A stretch of 64,000 nt of DNA. It comes from Paracoccaceae bacterium. GTDB taxonomy: Bacteria > Pseudomonadota > Alphaproteobacteria > Rhodobacterales > Rhodobacteraceae. The translations under genes and the position numbers were made by a program. Numbering within the stretch: the first letter of the stretch is position 1; the number at the start of each line of letters is the position of its first letter. Of this stretch, positions 30,993 through 38,528 are shown piece by piece. The notes under the pieces were generated by a model. That model made no database searches. It saw only the letters and a program-made list of their open reading frames with translations, and was not told where the DNA came from. The stretch lies in contig JAHEJA010000023.1 in the NCBI GenBank assembly GCA_024639125.1, forward strand, positions 1-64,000, given 5' to 3'.

Positions 30993-31904
30993 ATGCCTTT
31001 GACTATGAACCGTGACGTTTTCATTACTTGCGCTGTGACTGGATCAGGGGGCACTCAGGATCGAAGCCCCCATGTACCGCGTAGCCCAAAACAGATAGCC
31101 GACAGCGCGATTGCCGCAGCAAAAGCCGGTGCCGCTGTGGTGCATTGTCATGTGCGTGACCCTGAAACAGGGGCGCCTAGCCGGAAGTTGGAATATTACA
31201 GAGAAGTGACCGATCGCATCCGGGACGCGGATGTGGATGTTGTTTTGAACCTTACGGCCGGAATGGGGGGAGATATCATTTTCGGTGGTACCGAAAACCC
31301 GTTACCCGTAGCCGCTGGAACCGACATGGTTGGCGCGGCAGAGCGCGTGGCCCATATTGCGGACTGTTTGCCCGAAATTTGCACGCTTGACTGTGGGACA
31401 ATGAATTTCGCCGAGGCGGATTATGTTATGACAAACACGCCTGGAATGTTGCAAGCTATGGGGCGAATGATGACCGAATTAGGGGTAAAGCCCGAAATCG
31501 AAGCCTTTGATACCGGGCATTTATGGTACGCAAAGCAACTGGTGGCCGATGGGGTGATTGCGCCGGATGCTTTGGTACAGCTCTGCATGGGCGTCCCTTG
31601 GGGTGCGCCGGATGATTTGAATACGTTTATGGCAATGGTTAATAATGTACCAGCAGAGTGGACCTTTAGCGCATTTGCATTGGGGCGTAATCAAATGGCC
31701 TATGTTGCGGCGTCCGTTTTGGCCGGTGGCAACGTGCGCGTTGGGTTAGAAGACAATCTTTGGTTGGAAAAGGGCGTTTTGGCCACCAATCAACAGCTTG
31801 TCGCGCGGGCCAAAACGATAATTGAAAATCTTGGCGCGCGTGTGATTGGTCCGCAAGAGGTGCGCGAAAAACTTGGTTTGAATAAACAAGCGCCACGGTC
31901 ATGA
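30993..31904 (+). CDS. 3-dehydrocarnitine cleavage enzyme (BKACE family)
   Basis: This 303-residue zinc enzyme of the beta-keto acid cleavage family (DUF849) combines a beta-keto acid with acetyl-CoA to give acetoacetate and a new CoA ester. Metal and catalytic motifs are visible: VVHCHVRDPETG, LDCGTMNF, IEAFDTGHL and GGNVRVGLEDNL. Next to a carnitine dehydrogenase, the expected reaction is 3-dehydrocarnitine + acetyl-CoA to betainyl-CoA + acetoacetate (CdhC in Pseudomonas). AAGGA precedes the ATG. It is the first gene of the operon and overlaps the next by four bases. Confidence 0.9.
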   Translation: MPLTMNRDVFITCAVTGSGGTQDRSPHVPRSPKQIADSAIAAAKAGAAVVHCHVRDPETGAPSRKLEYYREVTDRIRDADVDVVLNLTAGMGGDIIFGGTENPLPVAAGTDMVGAAERVAHIADCLPEICTLDCGTMNFAEADYVMTNTPGMLQAMGRMMTELGVKPEIEAFDTGHLWYAKQLVADGVIAPDALVQLCMGVPWGAPDDLNTFMAMVNNVPAEWTFSAFALGRNQMAYVAASVLAGGNVRVGLEDNLWLEKGVLATNQQLVARAKTIIENLGARVIGPQEVREKLGLNKQAPRS

Positions 31905-32539
31905 GCACCGTTCTTGTTTATGGTGATAGCAATAGTTTTGGAACGCCGCCGATAGAAATTATGGGCGAAGATCGTCGGTTTGATAAATCCCATCGTTGGC
32001 CTTTTGTTATGGCGGATGCATTGGGTGACAATGTTGACGTTATCAGCGAAGCCTTGCCAGGGCGAACCACCGTGCATGATGACATGATCGAAGGCGGTGC
32101 GCGCAATGGGTTGACTGTGCTGCCCGCGGTTTTGATGTCTCACAAGCCCTTGGATGCGGTTTTGCTAATGCTTGGGACAAATGATTTGAAAACGCGCTTT
32201 TCCGTGACGGCATGGGAAATCGCGCGTTCGCTTGAGCGGTTGGTCGGGGATATTCGTAGCCTGCAACCCCAAGCTCGGATCTGTGTGATTGCGCCGGTTG
32301 ATGTAAAAGAAGTCGGTACATTGGCGCCTGTTTTCCAAGGGGCCGAGCAGCGCCAAACCGATCTTGCAAGGCTTATCAAAGAGATGTCCTTGCGGGCTAA
32401 TGTGCATTTCGTGGATGCCAATGACTATGTAAGCGTGTCAGAAATTGATGGTGTCCATTGGGATGCTGATATGCATGTTGTGTTCGGTCGCGCGATGGCC
32501 CCACATGTGAACACTATATTAGGGGATCGTTTTGAATAG
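31901..32539 (+). CDS. SGNH/GDSL-family hydrolase, putative acylcarnitine esterase
   Basis: This 212-residue cytosolic SGNH hydrolase has no signal peptide. The four blocks are visible: Ser in VYGDSNSFG, Gly in LPGRTT, Asn in MLGTNDLK, and Asp/His in DGVHWD near the C-terminus. It overlaps the BKACE gene by four bases and is embedded in the carnitine operon. I infer that it could release carnitine from O-acylcarnitines, as HocS (a different fold) does in Pseudomonas. Related enzymes act on aryl or carbohydrate esters, so the substrate is not proven. Confidence 0.82.
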   Translation: MSTVLVYGDSNSFGTPPIEIMGEDRRFDKSHRWPFVMADALGDNVDVISEALPGRTTVHDDMIEGGARNGLTVLPAVLMSHKPLDAVLLMLGTNDLKTRFSVTAWEIARSLERLVGDIRSLQPQARICVIAPVDVKEVGTLAPVFQGAEQRQTDLARLIKEMSLRANVHFVDANDYVSVSEIDGVHWDADMHVVFGRAMAPHVNTILGDRFE

Positions 32540-32870
32540 ATTATTGGTCATTTGCATGGTCGTATTGGTGGGGTGTCAAAGTGAAACCGCATCTGAGACA
32601 GAGACGACAAAGCAACAGCAGTCTTTCATCGAAGCGTCAGAAACCTTGTCACAAGAGTGCAAGGCCAAAGGTGGGACAACGACGATTGGCGGGCATGGTC
32701 AAATGATTTGTTTATCCCAAGCAAAAGATGCGGGGAAATCTTGTAACAGTTCGCGTGATTGCGAAGGAATATGTTTGGCGGATGGCAAAGTCTGTTCGCC
32801 TGAGGCGCCTTTTTATGGCTGCCATGATGTTTATGAAAACGGCACAGTCGTAACTCTTTGTGTGGATTAG
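32532..32870 (+). CDS. small cysteine-rich lipoprotein
   Basis: This 112-residue exported protein has a signal peptide of about 14 residues ending in the lipobox LVGC. The mature part has an acidic Ser/Glu/Thr linker and then nine cysteines in a compact domain (SCNSSRDCEGICLADGKVC...FYGC...TLCVD), expected to form disulfides in the periplasm. It starts at TTG 32532 with AGGGGA five bases upstream and overlaps the hydrolase stop by eight bases. No function is recognised. Its place inside the carnitine operon suggests a role in uptake or sensing at the envelope, but that is inference. Confidence 0.72.
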   Translation: MNRLLVICMVVLVGCQSETASETETTKQQQSFIEASETLSQECKAKGGTTTIGGHGQMICLSQAKDAGKSCNSSRDCEGICLADGKVCSPEAPFYGCHDVYENGTVVTLCVD

Positions 32871-32873
32871 AAA

Positions 32874-34265
32874 ATGACAAAAACAGCAGCAATTATTGGT
32901 GGCGGCGTGATCGGTGGCGGTTGGCTTGCGCGATTTTTATTGAACGGGTGGGACGTCAATGTTTTTGACCCAGACCCCGAAGCAGAACGAAAAATTGCCG
33001 AGGTCCTAGGGAATGCGCGCCATGCTTTGCCGATGCTCTATGATCATGCATTGCCCAAAGAGGGGAAATTAACCTTCTGTGCAACGATGCAAGCGGCGGT
33101 TCAGAATGCGGACTGGATACAAGAAAGCGTGCCTGAACGGTTAGACATCAAGCACAAAGTCTTAAGCGAAATTCAACACTATTGCCCAAAGGATGCAATC
33201 CTTGGTTCATCAACGTCGGGATTTAAGCCTTCGGAATTACAGGAAAAATCCGATTTTCCGGATCAAATTATGGTGTGCCATCCTTTTAATCCTGTTTATC
33301 TTCTTCCTCTCATCGAGGTGGTTCCAAGCGTACAGACAAGCGCAAGTCATATTGCCCGTGCAAAAGATGTGCTTTCATCTGTTGGGCTGTATGGGCTGCA
33401 TGTGCGCAAAGAAATTGATGCGCATATTGCGGATCGGTTCCTTGAAGCCGTGTGGCGCGAAGGCCTTTGGTTGATCAAAGACGGGATCGCCACGACCGAA
33501 GAAATTGACAACGCAATTCGCTATGGTTTTGGACTGCGATGGGCGCAAATGGGGTTGTTTGAAACCTATCGGGTTGCAGGTGGCGAAGCCGGAATGGCCC
33601 ATTTTATTGCGCAATTCGGCCCCTGTTTGGAATGGCCTTGGACCAAGTTGATGGACGTGCCAGAATTGACGGATGAATTGGTGCAGACCATTGCTGATCA
33701 ATCTGATGCACAATCTGGTCACAAGACAATTCGCGAATTGGAACGGCTGCGGGACAACAACTTGGTGTCCATTATGCGGGCTCTGAAACAACAGGATAAC
33801 GCAGCGGGTTCTTTGATTAATGAACATGAAAAAACTTTGGTAAGTATCCAAAAACCGGTTGGAAAAATCCAAACAGTTACTCGCAAAATCCCTGTGGATT
33901 GGACCGATTATAATGGCCACATGAACGAAGGCCGCTATGGTCAAGTGTTCAGTGATGCCGCGGACGGTTTCATGTTGGCGATAGGGGCTGATGCGGACTA
34001 CATCGCGTCTGGGAATAGTTTTTTTACTGTTGAAACAACGATTAAATACCTTGTCGAAACCCATGCAGGCGAAGATATCGTTGTTGATACGACCGTCAAT
34101 CTGGCCGAGGGTAAAAAGTTGAAACTTTCGCATGAAATGCGTCGCGTGGATGGCACAGTTTTGGCCACATGTGCGCAATTCCTTCTGCATGTTGATCTAG
34201 ATACGCGCAAGTCGTCTGATCCCGTCGGCGCAGTTGCAACAGCGATTGCTGCACTCAAACCATAG
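32874..34265 (+). CDS. lcdH: carnitine 3-dehydrogenase fused to betainyl-CoA thioesterase
   Basis: This is a two-domain protein of 463 residues. Residues 1-320 form a 3-hydroxyacyl-CoA dehydrogenase-like NAD enzyme (AAIIGGGVIGGGWLARFLLNGWDV, then CHPFNPVYLLPLIEVV), the pattern of L-carnitine dehydrogenase, which makes 3-dehydrocarnitine. Residues about 330-463 are a 4-hydroxybenzoyl-CoA-type hotdog thioesterase (PVDWTDYNGHMNEG, with Asp/His), expected to hydrolyse betainyl-CoA to glycine betaine. In Pseudomonas the two are separate (CdhA and CdhB). The fusion, with BKACE upstream, links the first and third steps of the pathway in one polypeptide. Confidence 0.9.
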   Translation: MTKTAAIIGGGVIGGGWLARFLLNGWDVNVFDPDPEAERKIAEVLGNARHALPMLYDHALPKEGKLTFCATMQAAVQNADWIQESVPERLDIKHKVLSEIQHYCPKDAILGSSTSGFKPSELQEKSDFPDQIMVCHPFNPVYLLPLIEVVPSVQTSASHIARAKDVLSSVGLYGLHVRKEIDAHIADRFLEAVWREGLWLIKDGIATTEEIDNAIRYGFGLRWAQMGLFETYRVAGGEAGMAHFIAQFGPCLEWPWTKLMDVPELTDELVQTIADQSDAQSGHKTIRELERLRDNNLVSIMRALKQQDNAAGSLINEHEKTLVSIQKPVGKIQTVTRKIPVDWTDYNGHMNEGRYGQVFSDAADGFMLAIGADADYIASGNSFFTVETTIKYLVETHAGEDIVVDTTVNLAEGKKLKLSHEMRRVDGTVLATCAQFLLHVDLDTRKSSDPVGAVATAIAALKP

Positions 34266-34275
34266 GGGAAGCAAG

Positions 34276-35436
34276 ATGAATTTTGGATTGACCGAAGAAC
34301 AAGACATGATCGTCAGCACTGTTCGTGACTTTGTTGAAAATGAAATATATCCGCATGAAAACTTGGTCGAACAAACCGGCCAAGTCCCAAATGAGATCGC
34401 CCAAGACATCAAACAAAAATGTATCGATCTTGGGTTTTATGCGTGTAACTTCCCAGAAGAAGTCGGTGGTGCTGGCTTGAACCACCTGGATTTTACGTTG
34501 GTCGAACGCGAACTTGGTCGTGGATCGATGGCGCTAAACCACTTTTTCGGCCGCCCTCAAAACATTTTAATGGCCTGCGAGGGGGAGCAAATAGAACGCT
34601 ATCTGTTACCTGCGGTCCGTGGTGAACGTATGGATGCCTTGGCTATGACCGAACCTGATGCAGGCTCCGATGTACGTGGGATGAAATGCACTGCTGTGCG
34701 CGCTGGTGGCGACTGGTTGGTTAATGGGACCAAGCACTTTATTTCTGGTGCAGAACATGCTGATTTTGTTATTGTATTCATCGCCACGGGCGAAGATCAA
34801 ACGCCCAAGGGACCTAAAAAACGGATAACCGCCTTTTTGGTTGATCGTGGAACGCCCGGTTTCACAATTCGGGATGGCTATAAATCTGTGTCTCACCGTG
34901 GATATAAAAACATGGTGCTTGAATTTGATGATTGTCGATTGCCAGATGCGCAGGTGTTGGGTGAGGTGGATGGCGGGTTTAATGTCATGAATACATGGCT
35001 TTACGCGACCCGCTTAACCGTTGCAACAATGTCTGTTGGCCGCGCAAGACGTTGCTTTGACTATGCGCTTTCGTATTCGGCTGAACGAAAGCAATTCGGA
35101 CAACAAATCGGTAAATTCCAAGGTGTAAGCTTTCAAATTGCTGACATGATTACGGAAATTGATGCTGCTGATTGGCTGACCTTATCAGCAGCTTGGCGAC
35201 TGGATCAAAGCCTTCCTGCGAACCGTGAAATTGCCAGCGCAAAGCTATATGCAACCGAAATGCTTGCCCGCGTTACAGATACCACGTTACAAATCCATGG
35301 TGGTATGGGGTTGATGGACGACTATCCAATCGAACGTTTCTGGCGCGATGCACGGGTCGAGCGAATTTGGGATGGAACTTCGGAAATTCAGCGCCACATC
35401 ATTAGCCGAGATTTATTGCGCCCGCTGGGCGCATAG
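34276..35436 (+). CDS. acyl-CoA dehydrogenase (putative gamma-butyrobetainyl-CoA dehydrogenase)
   Basis: This 386-residue flavoprotein of the acyl-CoA dehydrogenase family shows AMTEPDAGSDVRGM, TRLTVATMSVGRARRCFDYA and the C-terminal QIHGGMGLMDDYPIERF. The residue matching the catalytic Glu of medium-chain enzymes is Asp (IWDGTSEIQ). From its place between a carnitine dehydrogenase and CoA ligase/CaiD genes, I infer oxidation of gamma-butyrobetainyl-CoA to crotonobetainyl-CoA. The ATG at 34276 follows AGGGGAAG; the ORF extends upstream into the fusion gene but that start is not credible. Confidence 0.88.
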   Translation: MNFGLTEEQDMIVSTVRDFVENEIYPHENLVEQTGQVPNEIAQDIKQKCIDLGFYACNFPEEVGGAGLNHLDFTLVERELGRGSMALNHFFGRPQNILMACEGEQIERYLLPAVRGERMDALAMTEPDAGSDVRGMKCTAVRAGGDWLVNGTKHFISGAEHADFVIVFIATGEDQTPKGPKKRITAFLVDRGTPGFTIRDGYKSVSHRGYKNMVLEFDDCRLPDAQVLGEVDGGFNVMNTWLYATRLTVATMSVGRARRCFDYALSYSAERKQFGQQIGKFQGVSFQIADMITEIDAADWLTLSAAWRLDQSLPANREIASAKLYATEMLARVTDTTLQIHGGMGLMDDYPIERFWRDARVERIWDGTSEIQRHIISRDLLRPLGA

Positions 35437-35440
35437 TTTC

Positions 35441-35636
35441 GCGCTTTGCGCGAGGATATTTATGAAAAGAAGAAAAGCAGCACAATTTTTGATCACCCCT
35501 TACCAATTTATAGTTGGTAAGGGGCTACTTCTCCTTTTACGGTCATCGGCGTCCCCGCCTGTACCGCATGTCAATGTTGGTCAGAAAACTATTAATAAAC
35601 TCTTTCTTCTTTTTAAAAATATCCTCGCCGAAGGCA
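35441..35636. repeat. Composite intergenic repeat unit, copy 2
   Basis: This 233-bp gap inside the operon repeats the plan of 25231-25432. From left: GCGCTTTGCGCGAGGATATTT...GAAAAGAAGAA (35441-35474, plus); a perfect hairpin CCCCTTACCAA/TTGGTAAGGGG (35496-35506, 35514-35524); the identical 28-bp core (35539-35566); and an inverted motif (GGCGAGGATATTTTT...AAGAAGAAAG, 35629 down to 35603, minus). The hairpin sequence and linker differ from copy 1. Unlike the other motif copies, the right-hand one does not follow a minus-strand gene. Confidence 0.75.
35539..35566. repeat. 28-bp conserved core, copy 2
   Basis: This is identical to 25341-25368 over all 28 bases, with no similarity in the immediately flanking bases. 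On the minus strand it can form the same two-part stem with a GGGA tetraloop, followed after 14 bases by the 11-bp hairpin. The spacing of core and hairpin is kept within a few bases between copies. Confidence 0.8.
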
Positions 35637-35669
35637 ATCCTTGGCTTCAATGGGTGAAACGGTGTCGTA

Positions 35670-37709
35670 ATGCGTAACATGTCAAAGTTGTTTAACCCGA
35701 CTTCTATTGCCGTCATTGGCGGGGGCGCTTGGGGTCGCAATATTATCGATCAATGTATTAAGATTGGTTTTAAGGGCGAGATTTGGCCAATTCATCCACG
35801 CGAGGAAAACCTGTCCGGGTTTTCTGTGTATCGCTCTGTTTCCAACTTGCCTGCTGCTCCTGATGCATGTTTTGTTGGGATTAACCGATATGCGACTATA
35901 CCTGTAGTCGCCGAGTTGTCGGCGATTGGTGCAGGTGGCGCAGTATGTTTTGCCTCTGGATATTTGGAAGCGCAAAGCGAAATTCAGGATGGGGCTGACT
36001 TGCAGGCGCAATTGGTTGCAGCTGCAGGAAATATGCCTATCCTTGGACCAAATTGTTATGGGTTTATCAATTATCTAGATCAGGTGTGTTTGTGGCCGGA
36101 TCAACATGGGGGGCATCCATGTGACAGCGGTGTTGCCATTATTACGCAAAGCTCAAACATCGCGATTAATTTGACCATGCAAAGACGCGGGTTGCCAATT
36201 GCGATGGTTATGACAGCAGGAAACCAAGCGCAGACGTCGCAAGCAGAGATTGGGATGTCTGTGTTGTCCGATCCGCGCGTGACGGCCTTGGGTTTACACA
36301 TCGAAGGAATTCGCTCGGTTCGTGAGTTTGAAGAGTTGGCAAATCATGCGCGCAGGCTTGGAAAAGGAATTGTCGCGTTGAAAGTCGGGGCTTCGGAACA
36401 GGCTCAAGCCGCCACGATTTCGCATACAGCATCGTTGGCGGGAAGCGATGCTGGTGCGCGCGCTTTGTTGCGTCGGCTTGGCATTGCGCAAGTTGAAAGT
36501 CTAGCGACCCTGATTGAAGCTTTGAAAATATTGCACGTTACGGGACCTTTGGGGGGCGCATCGGTGGCTTCGATGTCTTGTTCGGGGGGAGAAGCAAGCT
36601 TGATGGCGGATGCTGGGGCACGTCATGGTGTTCATTTTCCAAATCTGGAAACCTCGCAAAAAGCTGATTTGAAAATGGCATTAGGTCCTAATGTCGCTTT
36701 GGCTAATCCTTTGGATTATCACACATATGTCTGGGGTGACGGTGTGACAATGGGGCGTGCGTTTACTGCGATGATGCAGGGGAATTTTGACATTGGCACC
36801 TTGGTTGTGGATTTCCCGCGCAAGGATCATTGTGATCCATCCGCATGGGATTGTGTGATTGAGGCTGCGCGATATGTAAAAGGTCATACAGATATTCCCT
36901 TTGCGTGTTTGGCAAGTTTGCCAGAAAACTTGGAGGAAGACCGCGCGGGCGATTTGATGGCTGCCGGTATTATTCCGCTGTGTGGTCTAGAAGAATCCTT
37001 GGCTGCGATTGCAGCCTGTGGCGCGATAGGCCGGGGTCAGGATTGTCCCGTGCTATTAGAGCCGCACCCAGTGGCCGAGTCCAAAACATTGAATGAGGCA
37101 GAGGCCAAGGATGTTTTGATGCCTTATGGCGTTGTGGTGCCCAAGCGCGTGTTCTGTGACGATATTCAGGCCGTTGGGCGCGCTTATGACCACATAGGTG
37201 GCAGCGTTGTGCTAAAGGGTATGGGGTTTGCGCATAAATCCGATGCTGGTGCGGTTGTTCTGGGCCTTGCGTCCAAGGATCAGGTTTTGACCGCAGCAAA
37301 TGCCATGGGGTGCACGCAGTTCTTAGTCGAGGAAATGGTGCAGGGCAGTGTGTGTGAGTTGTTGCTAGGCGTCGCTCATGATCCTGTTCATGGGTTTGTG
37401 ATGACGCTTGCTGCCGGTGGCGTTCTGACCGAAATCCTGCAGGATGCGGTATCGATGATTTTGCCTGTTCAAGAAAGCGACGTTCGATCTGCGTTGGCGC
37501 AGTTAAAGGTATGGCCCATTTTAAAAGGTTACCGTGGCAAACCTGCGGCTGATATGGAGGCAATTGTGTCAGCGGCATTGGCTGTACAGGGTTATGTCAT
37601 TGACCACCAAGCCACATTAGAAGAAGTTGAAATCAACCCACTTTTGGCCCTTCCCGAAGGGGCAATTGCAGTGGATGCTTTGATCCGAAAAGGAGACGAA
37701 AATGTCTGA
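35670..37709 (+). CDS. NDP-forming acyl-CoA synthetase (acetate-CoA ligase family)
   Basis: This 679-residue single-chain CoA ligase contains the CoA-binding Rossmann domain (SIAVIGGGAWGRNI), the succinyl-CoA-ligase-like domains with the phosphohistidine segment ISHTASLAGSDAG, and a C-terminal ATP-grasp half (VVLKGMGFAHKSDAGAVVLG...EINPLLALPEGA). Unlike AMP-forming CaiC, it would activate its substrate with release of ADP and phosphate. Its stop overlaps the CaiD-like gene by eight bases, which suggests that it makes gamma-butyrobetainyl- or crotonobetainyl-CoA. The start is ATG 35670 or 35679. Confidence 0.87.
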   Translation: MRNMSKLFNPTSIAVIGGGAWGRNIIDQCIKIGFKGEIWPIHPREENLSGFSVYRSVSNLPAAPDACFVGINRYATIPVVAELSAIGAGGAVCFASGYLEAQSEIQDGADLQAQLVAAAGNMPILGPNCYGFINYLDQVCLWPDQHGGHPCDSGVAIITQSSNIAINLTMQRRGLPIAMVMTAGNQAQTSQAEIGMSVLSDPRVTALGLHIEGIRSVREFEELANHARRLGKGIVALKVGASEQAQAATISHTASLAGSDAGARALLRRLGIAQVESLATLIEALKILHVTGPLGGASVASMSCSGGEASLMADAGARHGVHFPNLETSQKADLKMALGPNVALANPLDYHTYVWGDGVTMGRAFTAMMQGNFDIGTLVVDFPRKDHCDPSAWDCVIEAARYVKGHTDIPFACLASLPENLEEDRAGDLMAAGIIPLCGLEESLAAIAACGAIGRGQDCPVLLEPHPVAESKTLNEAEAKDVLMPYGVVVPKRVFCDDIQAVGRAYDHIGGSVVLKGMGFAHKSDAGAVVLGLASKDQVLTAANAMGCTQFLVEEMVQGSVCELLLGVAHDPVHGFVMTLAAGGVLTEILQDAVSMILPVQESDVRSALAQLKVWPILKGYRGKPAADMEAIVSAALAVQGYVIDHQATLEEVEINPLLALPEGAIAVDALIRKGDENV

Positions 37710-38487
37710 TAACCCAATTAAAACCACCCGTCGTGGTCATGTGCTTGAAGTTACCTTGGATCGGCCCAAAGCCAATGCAATTGATTTGGAAACCAGTCGC
37801 CTTATGGGGCAAGTGTTTAAATCATTTCGTGATGATCCAGAGTTGCGGGTCGCCATCCTGACGGGGGCTGGTGAGAAATTTTTCTGCCCTGGTTGGGATC
37901 TAAAAGCTGCGGCAGATGGAGATGCCGTTGATGGCGATTACGGTGTCGGCGGGTTTGGGGGCTTGCAAGAATTACGTGGTTTAAATAAACCCGTTATTGC
38001 GGCTGTCAACGGGATTTGTTGTGGAGGTGGATTGGAACTTGCGCTGTCTGCGGATATGATTTTGGCCGCTGAGCATGCGACATTTGCGTTGCCGGAAATT
38101 CGCTCTGGCACCGTCGCGGATGCGGCAAGCGTTAAATTACCCAAGCGCATTCCATATCACATAGCTATGGATATGTTATTAACGGGTCGTTGGCTCGATG
38201 CAGATGAAGCCGCGCGTTGGGGATTGATCAATTATATCTATCCCGCCCAAGATTTGATGTCAGAAGCGCGCAAGTTGGCAGATCTTTTGGCTTCTGGCCC
38301 ACCCTTGGTTTACGCCGCGATAAAAGAAGTCGTGCGTGAAGCCGAAGATATGAAATTCCAAGATGCGATGAACAAAATCACCAAGAGCCAATTTGAAACG
38401 GTCGAACGGCTTTACACGTCGGAAGATCAGTTAGAAGGCGCACGTGCTTTTGCTGAAAAACGCGATCCAGTGTGGAAAGGCCGCTAG
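37702..38487 (+). CDS. caiD: carnitinyl-CoA dehydratase-like enoyl-CoA hydratase
   Basis: This 261-residue crotonase closely follows E. coli CaiD as I recall it: LDRPKANAID, FRDDP-LRVAI-TGAGEKFF, GWDLKAAA, ELALSAD and the C-terminal FAEKRDPVWKGR. CaiD interconverts crotonobetainyl-CoA and L-carnitinyl-CoA. It overlaps the CoA ligase gene by eight bases and has AAGGAGA upstream of its ATG. It is the last gene of the cluster, followed directly by a 3'-end motif copy. The active-site loop has PEIRSGTVADAAS in place of CaiD's PEAKLGIVPDSGG, so the exact substrate should be treated with some caution. Confidence 0.85.
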   Translation: MSDNPIKTTRRGHVLEVTLDRPKANAIDLETSRLMGQVFKSFRDDPELRVAILTGAGEKFFCPGWDLKAAADGDAVDGDYGVGGFGGLQELRGLNKPVIAAVNGICCGGGLELALSADMILAAEHATFALPEIRSGTVADAASVKLPKRIPYHIAMDMLLTGRWLDADEAARWGLINYIYPAQDLMSEARKLADLLASGPPLVYAAIKEVVREAEDMKFQDAMNKITKSQFETVERLYTSEDQLEGARAFAEKRDPVWKGR

Positions 38488-38520
38488 CCTTCGGCGAGGA
38501 TATTTTTGAAAAGAAGAAGC
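38488..38520 (+). repeat. 3'-end motif copy behind caiD
   Basis: Directly after the TAG comes CCTTCGGCGAGGATATTTTTG and then AAAAGAAGAAG. A small GCC-TTC-GGC hairpin precedes the T-run, so it may work as a terminator. It has the same orientation as the gene and is the best-conserved copy in the window. Confidence 0.7.
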
Positions 38521-38528
38521 GATTGGGG

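Noticed and set aside
33375-34190. A 271-codon minus-strand ORF inside the carnitine dehydrogenase fusion gene
   Set aside because: It is completely antisense to a well-supported two-domain enzyme and has no domain signature.
25170-35669. A transposon bounded by the two composite repeat units
   Set aside because: The 10 kb between the units consists of ordinary chromosomal genes in several operons, with no transposase or integrase and no target-site duplication seen.
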